A DNA stretch of 6,517 nt from Bacteriovorax stolpii (GTDB lineage Bacteria > Bdellovibrionota > Bacteriovoracia > Bacteriovoracales > Bacteriovoracaceae): contig CAMDDI010000190.1 of assembly GCA_945890905.1 (NCBI GenBank), positions 1-6,517 on the forward strand, written 5' to 3'. Positions within the stretch are counted from its first letter, which is position 1; each line of letters opens with the position of its first letter. A program made the translations under genes and the position numbers. Shown piece after piece: positions 1 through 6,517 of this stretch. The notes under the pieces are model-generated. The model had not been told where the DNA came from. It worked only from the letters and a program-made list of their open reading frames with translations, and searched no databases.

Positions 1-2536
1 CGCTCTTTACTGCCTTTGCAAAGTCGTAGCCGTTCATGACAGGCATCTCGATGTCAGAAACAATAAGCTTGTAATGACCAGGTGCAGACGCTTTCAATTT
101 ATCTAATGCGAGCTGACCATTTTCTACATGATCAACCACCAGGCCAGCAGCTTCCAGAACTTTTCTTACCTGACGTACAAAGAAGATCGTATCTTCAGCA
201 AAGAGGACATTCGTATTGATGAACTTTTTTAATTTTTTAATTTCGACAGGTTCACCTATGGCATCACTGATAATACTTAAGGCATCCAGAATCGTTACGA
301 CTTGAGTATCGTTGAAAATAATCGTTCCCATCAATCCTTTCGTTTCTTTCAATGCATGAGTAACTTCACTGGCGGAAGAAAGGACGTCTAAAATTTCATT
401 GACCACGAGACCGAAGAACCGATTGTGTTTACTCACCACAATGACTGATATTTTCTTATCAACATTTGTTTCAACGTGATTTTTGTGGCCAAGATACTGG
501 TTGAGATCAATTAGCGGTAGGAGTGAGCCCCGGTATTTGACCATCTTCTCATTGCCAGAAACTTCAATTTCATCTGTGCCAAATTCTTCTAAACGATTGA
601 CCAGGATAAGGGGAATAGAGAAAACACCAGGATGGCCCAATTTAAAGAACAGATATTCAGTTTTGACCTCATGGAAGTTTTTGAAAGCGGCATCTGATTT
701 GTTCTTTAATGTTTTGCTTTGAGTGCTTTGGCGAGCTCCACTTCGATTAGCGACACCTTGTATGTCAAGGATGAGCGCCACGCTACCGTCACCCATGATG
801 GTAGATCCTGAGAAGACGTCAATTTTCTTCAAGAATTGAGGCAACGGTTTTACAACAATATCCGCTGTGTCACAGATTTCGTCGACAACAAGTCCGTAAA
901 TATCACCGTCCGTTTTAAGCACAACGATATTGAAAATTGTACGTGGCTTTTCACCTTTTTCAGAAGTCTTTAAAAGCTCGCTTAAATCGATTAAAGTCAG
1001 CAACTCACCCCTGAGACGGTAGATGTATTTGCCCTGAAGCTTATCCATTTTCTTTCCGGGCTCTTCTAGATCAACACGAATAAGCTCCTGCAATTTAACT
1101 TGCGGAATAGCAAAAAAATCTTTTTTCATCCGCACTATCATGGCCGGAACAATGGCAAGGGTCAGAGGAATGATGAGACGAAGTCTTGTGCCTTGATCCA
1201 CCTGACTGGAAAGATCTATAGACCCCCCGACACGCTCGAGATTGGTCTTCACGACGTCCATCCCAACTCCACGCCCTGATACCGACGATACCTGATCGGC
1301 CGTCGAGAAACCCGGAGCAAAAATGAGTTGCTGAATTTCGGTTAAGGATAAATTTTTAGCTTGTTCCTGGCTGACTAATCTTTTCTCGATCGCCTTAGGT
1401 AATATCTTTTTGGGATCCAGTCCCCGACCATTATCCCTGATTTCAATGACAACATGACCGCCTTCATGAAACGCCTTTAAAGAAATTGTTCCAAGCTTAC
1501 TCTTTCCCTTTTTGATTCTTTCTTCCGGTCCCTCGATTCCGTGGTCACAGGAATTTCGAACAATATGGGTCAGAGGATCTTTGATGGCCTCCAGGAGCGA
1601 CTTATCGAGTTCAGTTTCAGATCCTTCTATAGCTAGTTCAATTTCCTTACCTAACTCTCGACTAAGGTCCCTGACGACCCTTTGGAATTTTGTAAATACA
1701 GAGCCAATGGGCTGCATACGAGTCCGCATGACGTTATCTTGGAGCTCGGAGGTAACCAGATCCAGTCGTTGCGTAAGGTTGAGAAACTCATTATTTTCAT
1801 TGGTCCTTGCAAATTGCAGAAGCTGGTTTCTTGCTAACACCATTTCTCCAACGAGATTCATTAATTTATCAAGCAATGGTACCTGAACACGAATCGTTGA
1901 AGACTCTAATTGCTGCTCCTCTCCTGCCTGGGATTTTTCTGTTTTCGTCCTGGATGACTGACCGAGAAGATCAGTCTGTGATAAACTTATAATTTCTGTC
2001 ATAGAACCATCTTTTATCGAATTCGTTTTAGTTATTTCATAATTATCTTTAAGACTAACTTCAGGAGGTAAATTACTGGCCTTGGTTTCTTCTGTAGGTA
2101 CCATCCCATGAGTCAACTCAAACTCTGTTCCAAATCGTCTGTTAGAAACAGAAATCAACTTGGGAACGACATTCAGCATTTCTACTTTTAACAAAGGGTC
2201 ATTTTCCAGATCCCTATTCGGATTTTTTAAAATACTATCTATCAGATCCAGGCTTTTAAAAACCTGATCCACAAAACTTCTATCTAGTTTCGTCTTTTTT
2301 TTCCTCACCGGTTCAAGAGAAGCCTCGATCGCATGAGCGATAAGACCAATGCTTTGAAACCCGAAAAGTTGAGACGATCCCTTAAGGGTATGGACATCAC
2401 GATATAACGAATCAATGGCCTCAGATGAAAGTTCCTGTGACTCTAGCTTTGAAAGTAGTGTTGAAATTCTCTGCAGGATTTCTTCACATTCAGAAAAAAA
2501 CTCGCCCAAAGGCCCATCGGATTCAAATTTATTCAT
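1..2536 (-). CDS. Hybrid CheA-type histidine kinase with tandem CheW domains and receiver (3' end beyond window)
   Basis: Chemotaxis-family histidine kinase, cytoplasmic, expected to work in a receptor array or Frz/Wsp-like pathway. Translating the minus strand from ATG at 2536 gives 845 uninterrupted codons to the window edge. Domains in order: Hpt (about 8-105) with phospho-acceptor motif HTLKGS, His49; a charged linker (about 110-210); the dimerisation helices (213-275, VPLLDKLMNLVGEMVLARNQ); the CheA-type ATPase, with N box HIVRNSCDHGIE (324-335), G1 DNGRG (368-372), F box FAPGFSTAD (406-414) and G2 GRGVGMD (421-427); a first CheW-like domain (about 455-595); a second (about 622-760); and a receiver from 772 with acidic pair E781/D782 and phospho-acceptor Asp828 in SDIEMP. 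I see no P2 domain. The start is fixed by an in-frame TAG six codons upstream; the nearest SD-like AGGA lies 13 bases away. The family call is firm. The pathway it serves (swimming, gliding, other) is unknown, so I give no symbol. Confidence 0.95.
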   Translation of the reverse strand, partial: MNKFESDGPLGEFFSECEEILQRISTLLSKLESQELSSEAIDSLYRDVHTLKGSSQLFGFQSIGLIAHAIEASLEPVRKKKTKLDRSFVDQVFKSLDLIDSILKNPNRDLENDPLLKVEMLNVVPKLISVSNRRFGTEFELTHGMVPTEETKASNLPPEVSLKDNYEITKTNSIKDGSMTEIISLSQTDLLGQSSRTKTEKSQAGEEQQLESSTIRVQVPLLDKLMNLVGEMVLARNQLLQFARTNENNEFLNLTQRLDLVTSELQDNVMRTRMQPIGSVFTKFQRVVRDLSRELGKEIELAIEGSETELDKSLLEAIKDPLTHIVRNSCDHGIEGPEERIKKGKSKLGTISLKAFHEGGHVVIEIRDNGRGLDPKKILPKAIEKRLVSQEQAKNLSLTEIQQLIFAPGFSTADQVSSVSGRGVGMDVVKTNLERVGGSIDLSSQVDQGTRLRLIIPLTLAIVPAMIVRMKKDFFAIPQVKLQELIRVDLEEPGKKMDKLQGKYIYRLRGELLTLIDLSELLKTSEKGEKPRTIFNIVVLKTDGDIYGLVVDEICDTADIVVKPLPQFLKKIDVFSGSTIMGDGSVALILDIQGVANRSGARQSTQSKTLKNKSDAAFKNFHEVKTEYLFFKLGHPGVFSIPLILVNRLEEFGTDEIEVSGNEKMVKYRGSLLPLIDLNQYLGHKNHVETNVDKKISVIVVSKHNRFFGLVVNEILDVLSSASEVTHALKETKGLMGTIIFNDTQVVTILDALSIISDAIGEPVEIKKLKKFINTNVLFAEDTIFFVRQVRKVLEAAGLVVDHVENGQLALDKLKASAPGHYKLIVSDIEMPVMNGYDFAKAVKS

Positions 2537-2660
2537 TGCAGGACACACATCCTATAATCGTCGTCTATTTTAGTAATAAGAGTACAAGGCTAGCATGATA
2601 ATTTTGAATGACTTTAATTTTAAGGTTGACTTAAAGAATATTAGTCTCAAAGAAAGATTA

Positions 2661-2685
2661 AATAATTAATTTTAAATTAATTATT
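2661..2685. repeat. Perfect 12-bp inverted repeat with 1-base centre
   Basis: The left arm AATAATTAATTT (2661-2672) is the exact reverse complement of the right arm AAATTAATTATT (2674-2685), with a single T at 2673. It consists only of A and T and ends 28 bases before the chosen start of the small gene. It could be an operator for a dimeric regulator, an AT-rich upstream element, or a chance product of base composition. It is not a terminator, having no GC stem. Confidence 0.6.
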
Positions 2686-2701
2686 GCTGAGAAAATTAAG
2701 C

Positions 2702-2705
2702 GGAG
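2702..2705 (+). promoter_or_regulatory. Ribosome binding site of the small gene
   Basis: GGAG stands 8 bases before ATG at 2714. This is the best Shine-Dalgarno match near any candidate start of this reading frame and is the reason for choosing 2714 over the TTG at 2684 or the ATG at 2762, which has no purine-rich site before it. Confidence 0.5.
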
Positions 2706-2713
2706 TTTGGGAC

Positions 2714-3019
2714 ATGCTCTACTCAGTTGATTATAACTTGTGCTGGCGTTATAGTTCCAAAATGAACACTCATATAAAAGCATCGGCATTAAGAATTCAA
2801 ATCAAAAGGCAACAGGTCATTACTGTGGATTTAAAATTTCCAATATTCACTTTAAGCGTGATGGATAGTTTTATCCCTGAGAAAGCCCAGACATACTTAA
2901 ATGAATCCTCCATTGATTTCAAAGACATCATTCAAAGGATTGAAGATTCAAATTATATTCCTCAATCTGTTATGGATTTTCATCATGAAGAAAAACACTT
3001 TTCTATCTGGATCGAATAA
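2714..3019 (+). CDS. Small uncharacterised protein upstream of the hybrid kinase
   Basis: I do not recognise this gene with confidence. It encodes 101 residues from ATG 2714, or 85 from the internal ATG at 2762. No signal peptide or clear membrane segment is seen. From the internal Met, the product has a basic stretch (LRIQIKRQQ), a beta-like hydrophobic segment (VDLKFPIFTLSVM), the motif SFIPEKAQTYL, an acidic helix-like stretch (SSIDFKDIIQRIED) and a beta-like end (KHFSIWIE). That layout resembles, from memory and weakly, short proteins of the pattern 'FIP..a...L...iD...ii..i ... IWIE' found in many bacteria. The sixteen residues before Met2762 (MLYSVDYNLCWRYSSK) look unlike a conserved start, so 2762 is a serious alternative despite its poor ribosome site. 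It ends 26 bases before the kinase and probably shares its transcript, so a role linked to the kinase is possible but unproven. Confidence 0.6.
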   Translation: MLYSVDYNLCWRYSSKMNTHIKASALRIQIKRQQVITVDLKFPIFTLSVMDSFIPEKAQTYLNESSIDFKDIIQRIEDSNYIPQSVMDFHHEEKHFSIWIE

Positions 3020-3045
3020 ACCCATCGGTTAAAAGTGGGCATTAA

Positions 3046-6000
3046 ATGAAAAAGGCTCTTTTCCCTTTTGATGAATCAGAAAGACTGGATATACTCCGAA
3101 GATACCAGGTATTAGACACGCCAGCGGAAGAAGATTTTGATGAATTAACTCAGTTAGCGTGCAAAATTTGTGAAACTCCAATTTCATTAATCAGTTTAGT
3201 AGATTCAGATCGGCAGTGGTTCAAATCAAAGGTCGGACTCGACGCACTCGAGATGCCAAGAGACATTTCATTTTGTGGCCACGCTATTTTTAACAACGAA
3301 ATTTTCGAAGTGTCCGATGCGCGTATGGATGAGCGTTTTGCAGATAACCCTCTTGTCACTGGAGCACCCAATATCGTGTTTTATGCTGGTGCCCCCCTGA
3401 TATCCTCATCAGGGCATAAAATTGGAACTCTTTGTGTTATTGGGAATGAAAAAAAGACATTGACCCACATCCAAAAAGAAACCTTAAAATCTCTCGCCAA
3501 ACATGTCATCCATCTGCTTGAGATCAAGCTTAAAAATCTCGAGCTACAAGGCCAGAATTTACGGTATAGCGTACTCTTCAATCAGCCCATTGACGCCGTC
3601 ATGACACTGGCACCTCCCCTCTGGCATTTTACTTCCGTGAACGCTGCGGCTTTGAAATTTTTTGGTGTAAATTCCGAGCAGGAATTCTGCGCTCTTGGTC
3701 CGGAAAATGTTTCCCCGGAGTTCCAGCCAGATGGCACACGATCTTCTGACCAAGCAAAAGAAATGATCAGGATAGCGCTAGAAGAAGGGAGCCACTTCTT
3801 CGATTGGACGCATTTGAAGCGGACCGGCGACACAATGGAATGTAAAGTCCTGTTAAGCAAGATTACAGAAGGTGAGAAATCTTACCTTCACGCTTCAGTT
3901 AGAAATGTATCAAATGAAAAAAAGCTGCAAACACAACTTACAGAAGCTCAGGCCATCTCGAAAGTTGGTAGCTGGAGTCTTAATCTCAAAACAAACGAGC
4001 AAATCTGGTCCCTGGAACATTATAAGATTTTCGAAATGGATTACCCTCAGCCACAAGAAAAACTCTATGAATTATATCGAAGCCGAATTCACCCTGAAGA
4101 TCTGACTGTTCTTGATCAATTCATGGTTCGGGCCCTCTCGCTGGGCGAAGGCTTTGTCTTCAATCATCGAGTTATTTTAGATGGCGGTAAGAGAATAAAG
4201 TATGTGCAAGGAATTGGTAAAGTCAGTCGTGATGCTCTTGGTAAGGTTAGTTTTTTAACTGGGACTTGCCGGGATATGACCAATGATGTTGAGAGAGAGA
4301 TAAGAAACAAAAAAATCCTAGAGACTATGGAAGAAGGCTTAGTCATTCATGATCAAGATGGGAAAATTGTTCAATTCAATACGGCAGCGTTACGCATTCT
4401 TGAAATGAGTCACGATCAGATATTAGGTAAGACTTCTGACGACTTGGGATGGAAGGCCATTAAGGAAAACGGTGAGCCATTTCCAGGTGCTGAGCATCCA
4501 GCGATGGTAGCACTTAAAACTAATAATTTTGTACAAAATGTCATCATGGGACTTCGCTATAAAGAAACGAGATTAAAATGGATCCGTCTAAACGCCACTC
4601 CATTTCCAGAGCTCGAACAAAAGAGTGTGCTTGTTACTTTCTCTGATATCACTGATCTCATTGAGTCCAAGCAAGAGAATCGTTTTGTATTGGAGACTAT
4701 TGGAGTGGGCATTTGGAAATATAATCCTATATCTCAGGAACTCTTCTGGGATAAATCCATGTACGCCTTGTATGAGATTAGTCCTAGCGAGTTTAGTGGT
4801 CATTTTGATGCCTGGTTATCCTCAATCTCTGAGCGATCTAAAGCAGAAGCACTAGATGCTATTGAAAAAGCACTCAAAGGTGAGAAAGAATTCAGCTTGG
4901 ATTTTGAAATATCTACCAAGTCCCGACGTCGTATGATTGGGGCAAAAGGGAAAGTGCTTCGCAACAGCGAGGGTCAGGCCACCATGATGTACGGAATAAA
5001 CTGGGACAGGACCAAAGAAGTGGAACTCGAGAAGAGCCTGGATGCGGAAAAGGCCAAGTCGATACAAAACGCAAGGCTTGCCTTAATTGGCGAACTTGCC
5101 GCAGGAGTTGGACATGAAATCAATAATCCCCTTGCTATCATCTCTGGCCACCTTCAAATCATAAATCAAATTCTTAGTAGTCCTGAGCCTGTGCTCAGTG
5201 ATGTCCTTGAACGATCTAAAAAAATGGATTCAGCCGTCGGCCGAATTGCCTCCATCGTTAAGAGTCTTCGTACTTTTGCCCGTTCTGACGACGTTCAAGT
5301 TTCCTATTTTGATCCTTATGTTCTCTGCTTAGAAACAACTGAGATGTTAAAAGAGCTTTATCATCAAGAAGAGGTCTTGCTTACTTTCTCAGGCGATCAG
5401 CGAAGTTCATACATTGAGGGAATCAGAGGTAAAATCCAGCAAGTACTGGTGAATCTCATCTCGAACGGAAAAGACGCTTCTGCAGGGAAGAAAAACAGAA
5501 AAGTTGAAGTCAGTGTTTCCTATGATGTGGACGAGATAAAAATATTTGTAACAGACAATGGATTCGGTATTTCGAATGATTTAAAAGAAAAAATATTTGC
5601 TCCTTTTTTTACTACTAAAGAAGCCAACAAGGGCACGGGTATGGGTCTGTCCCTGGCGAAAAATATCGTCCACGAGCATAACGGCAATCTCGATTTTGTC
5701 ACAAAGATAGGTGAAGGAACGACGTTCATATTAGCATTGCCCATAGTAGGGAAAGAAAAACATCCTGCTCCACTAGCTGCCACTCCCATTAAGACCTCTA
5801 AATACGAGATGATTAATTGTTGTGTCCTCATTGTGGATGATGAGGAAGACCTGCTCGAAATTTTTAAATTTATCGTTTCAAAATTTTGCAGCAATGTGGT
5901 CACTGCGAGAGGGGCCCGCGAAGGCTACAATCTTTTAACCCAGGGTGGGTTCGACATTGTTATGTCCGATATCAAGATGCCCGAGATCGACGGCTTTGGC

Positions 6001-6186
6001 TTCCTGAGAATGATCAAAGAGAATAAGGCAATATCACCTCCGAAGTTTCTATTTCTTACGGGCGGTGTCCAGATGAGCCCCGCTGACCTCAAGATTGTTG
6101 AGGAATCAACAGACGGTTTGATTACTAAGCCATTTGTTGAAGCGGAAGTTTATCAAAAAATAAAAAGCATATTATCTAAGAGGTAA
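3046..6186 (+). CDS. Soluble hybrid sensor histidine kinase: GAF, four PAS, HisKA, HATPase, receiver
   Basis: A 1046-residue cytoplasmic sensor kinase; no transmembrane segment or signal peptide is visible. The N-terminus (ERLDILRRYQVLDTPAEEDF, then SLVDSDRQWFKSKVGL) is typical of a GAF domain placed at the very start of such kinases, about residues 20-160, which supports the start at 3046 although its ribosome site is weak. PAS-like domains follow at about 172-290, 303-413, 423-540 and 546-657, most closing in the usual 'R(D/N)xT/S' or 'DxT' style, then a charged helical linker. The HisKA domain has GELAAGVGHEINNPL with phospho-acceptor His690. The ATPase has an N box at 803-810 (Asn807), G1 DNGFG (837-841), F box IFAPFFTTK (850-858) and G2 GTGMGLS (863-869). 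The C-terminal receiver has the D931/D932 pair, phospho-acceptor Asp975 in SDIKMP, Thr1005 and Lys1028. It has no Hpt of its own, so any onward relay needs a separate protein. The signal sensed is unknown. Confidence 0.96.
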   Translation: MKKALFPFDESERLDILRRYQVLDTPAEEDFDELTQLACKICETPISLISLVDSDRQWFKSKVGLDALEMPRDISFCGHAIFNNEIFEVSDARMDERFADNPLVTGAPNIVFYAGAPLISSSGHKIGTLCVIGNEKKTLTHIQKETLKSLAKHVIHLLEIKLKNLELQGQNLRYSVLFNQPIDAVMTLAPPLWHFTSVNAAALKFFGVNSEQEFCALGPENVSPEFQPDGTRSSDQAKEMIRIALEEGSHFFDWTHLKRTGDTMECKVLLSKITEGEKSYLHASVRNVSNEKKLQTQLTEAQAISKVGSWSLNLKTNEQIWSLEHYKIFEMDYPQPQEKLYELYRSRIHPEDLTVLDQFMVRALSLGEGFVFNHRVILDGGKRIKYVQGIGKVSRDALGKVSFLTGTCRDMTNDVEREIRNKKILETMEEGLVIHDQDGKIVQFNTAALRILEMSHDQILGKTSDDLGWKAIKENGEPFPGAEHPAMVALKTNNFVQNVIMGLRYKETRLKWIRLNATPFPELEQKSVLVTFSDITDLIESKQENRFVLETIGVGIWKYNPISQELFWDKSMYALYEISPSEFSGHFDAWLSSISERSKAEALDAIEKALKGEKEFSLDFEISTKSRRRMIGAKGKVLRNSEGQATMMYGINWDRTKEVELEKSLDAEKAKSIQNARLALIGELAAGVGHEINNPLAIISGHLQIINQILSSPEPVLSDVLERSKKMDSAVGRIASIVKSLRTFARSDDVQVSYFDPYVLCLETTEMLKELYHQEEVLLTFSGDQRSSYIEGIRGKIQQVLVNLISNGKDASAGKKNRKVEVSVSYDVDEIKIFVTDNGFGISNDLKEKIFAPFFTTKEANKGTGMGLSLAKNIVHEHNGNLDFVTKIGEGTTFILALPIVGKEKHPAPLAATPIKTSKYEMINCCVLIVDDEEDLLEIFKFIVSKFCSNVVTARGAREGYNLLTQGGFDIVMSDIKMPEIDGFGFLRMIKENKAISPPKFLFLTGGVQMSPADLKIVEESTDGLITKPFVEAEVYQKIKSILSKR

Positions 6187-6231
6187 GGTCACTCTCCCGA
6201 CTCCATCCACACCTGCAACTTGGCCCTTACC
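6182..6231 (+). other. 7-bp inverted repeat over the kinase stop codon
   Basis: GGTAAGG (6182-6188), which contains the kinase TAA, is exactly complementary to CCTTACC (6225-6231), with 36 bases between. There is no U tract after it, so it is not a standard intrinsic terminator. The rest of the convergent gap to 6290 shows no convincing hairpin in either direction. The pairing may be chance. Confidence 0.2.
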
Positions 6232-6290
6232 CCTTAAAACAATCTTGCTCCAAATTACGAACTCTCTGACTTAAGACTAATTGTGTGTGT

Positions 6291-6517
6291 TTAAGCCGCG
6301 GGAGTTTTTCTTCTAAGGAAAATCTTTGAGAATGATTCGAGAAAACCTAGATCGAAGTGACCCACGTCAACTCTCATGATTTCCAGTGCCTCAATCGGTG
6401 TGTAGTTACGCTGCCGATAATGAGTCTTACTGATCAATGAAACAAAGGTATCAGCGATGGCGACGATTTTTGCCGGTGGATAGATCTGTGAGTTCGCTAG
6501 GCGGTTGGGGTAACCCC
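6291..6517 (-). CDS. HD-GYP-type phosphodiesterase family protein, C-terminal fragment (5' end beyond window)
   Basis: The minus strand is open from the right edge to TAA at 6293-6291, giving the last 74 residues. They begin with GYPNRL, the conserved GYP motif of HD-GYP domains, followed by the family's C-terminal block YPPAKIVAIADTFVSL, a Tyr-rich turn (KTHYRQRNYTPIEALEIM) and a final VGHFDLGFLESF, where the family has 'G.hFDp.lv.aF'. HD-GYP proteins typically hydrolyse cyclic di-GMP in the cytoplasm. The HD metal-binding residues lie outside the window, so activity cannot be judged. The 'DxFDALTSxRxY' segment is divergent here (DTFVSLISKTHY), which leaves open a degenerate or plain HD-hydrolase role. 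The gene converges on the hybrid kinase across 104 bases and was too short in this window to be seen as a long open frame. Confidence 0.85.
   Translation of the reverse strand, partial: GYPNRLANSQIYPPAKIVAIADTFVSLISKTHYRQRNYTPIEALEIMRVDVGHFDLGFLESFSKIFLRRKTPAA

Larger units (their letters stand above)
2537..2713. promoter_or_regulatory. Divergent intergenic region, AT-rich
   Basis: This 177-base gap separates the CheA-like gene (leftward) from the small gene plus kinase (rightward), so it should hold the promoters for both. It is strikingly AT-rich. A TTGACT box lies at 2626-2631 on the plus strand, but I find no good -10 hexamer at normal spacing, and I could not place a convincing sigma-70 or FliA-type promoter in either direction. 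The one clear structure is the palindrome at 2661-2685. The regulatory role is inferred from gene orientation only. Confidence 0.5.

Noticed and set aside
1512..1886. 124-codon open frame on the plus strand
   Set aside because: It lies wholly inside the dimerisation and ATPase part of the CheA-like gene on the opposite strand, and its serine- and arginine-rich translation matches no family. It is a shadow of the real coding strand.
2604..2654. TTGAAT and TTGACT boxes as sigma-70 -35 elements
   Set aside because: Neither has a reasonable -10 hexamer at 16-18 bases spacing, so no specific promoter is claimed.
3020..3045. CCCA ... TGGG inverted repeat between the small gene and the kinase
   Set aside because: Only four base pairs with an 11-base loop and no U tract, too weak for a terminator or attenuator.
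5520..5903. 127-codon open frame on the minus strand
   Set aside because: It is antisense to the ATPase and receiver of the hybrid kinase, whose motifs are intact. Its translation is low-complexity, serine-rich and without domains.
6291..6316. GC-rich CCGCGG followed by a T run, resembling a terminator on the plus strand
   Set aside because: CCGCGG is self-complementary but cannot form a hairpin with a loop, the flanks do not pair, and the bases are the coding end of the HD-GYP gene.
6507..6517. GGGGTAACCCC palindrome at the right edge
   Set aside because: It falls in the codons for the conserved GYP motif of the HD-GYP fragment, so protein coding explains it.

Overview
The window reads as a bacterial signal-transduction cluster. 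Three protein-coding genes dominate it and a fourth enters from the right edge. Overall AT-richness, the run of multi-domain sensor proteins and the style of the GAF and HD-GYP sequences suggest a motile Gram-negative bacterium with a large signalling repertoire. A Bdellovibrio/Bacteriovorax-like or other deltaproteobacterial-type organism would fit, but that is an impression from sequence style and not a placement by marker gene.

Left part (1-2536, minus strand): a CheA-type histidine kinase, cut by the left edge after 845 codons. In order it has an Hpt domain with His49, a linker with no recognisable P2 domain, a dimerisation segment, a CheA-type ATPase domain, two successive CheW-like domains and a receiver domain with Asp828. 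It is therefore a hybrid CheA rather than the classical P1-P5 form.

Middle (2537-2713): a very AT-rich divergent intergenic region. It holds a perfect 12-bp inverted repeat around one central base (2661-2685). On its right, on the plus strand, lies a small uncharacterised gene (2714-3019, about 101 aa). This is followed 26 bases later by a 1046-residue soluble hybrid histidine kinase (3046-6186): GAF, four PAS-like domains, HisKA (His690), HATPase and receiver (Asp975). The small gene and the kinase are probably one transcript.

Right part: a 104-bp convergent gap (6187-6290), then the last 74 codons of an HD-GYP-type protein on the minus strand (6291-6517), running off the right edge.

Together these suggest a local group of phosphotransfer and possibly cyclic-di-GMP signalling proteins. 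The CheA-like protein carries both an Hpt and a receiver, and the neighbouring kinase ends in a receiver, so exchange of phosphate between them is possible but not shown. No RNA genes, mobile elements, CRISPR arrays or origins were seen.
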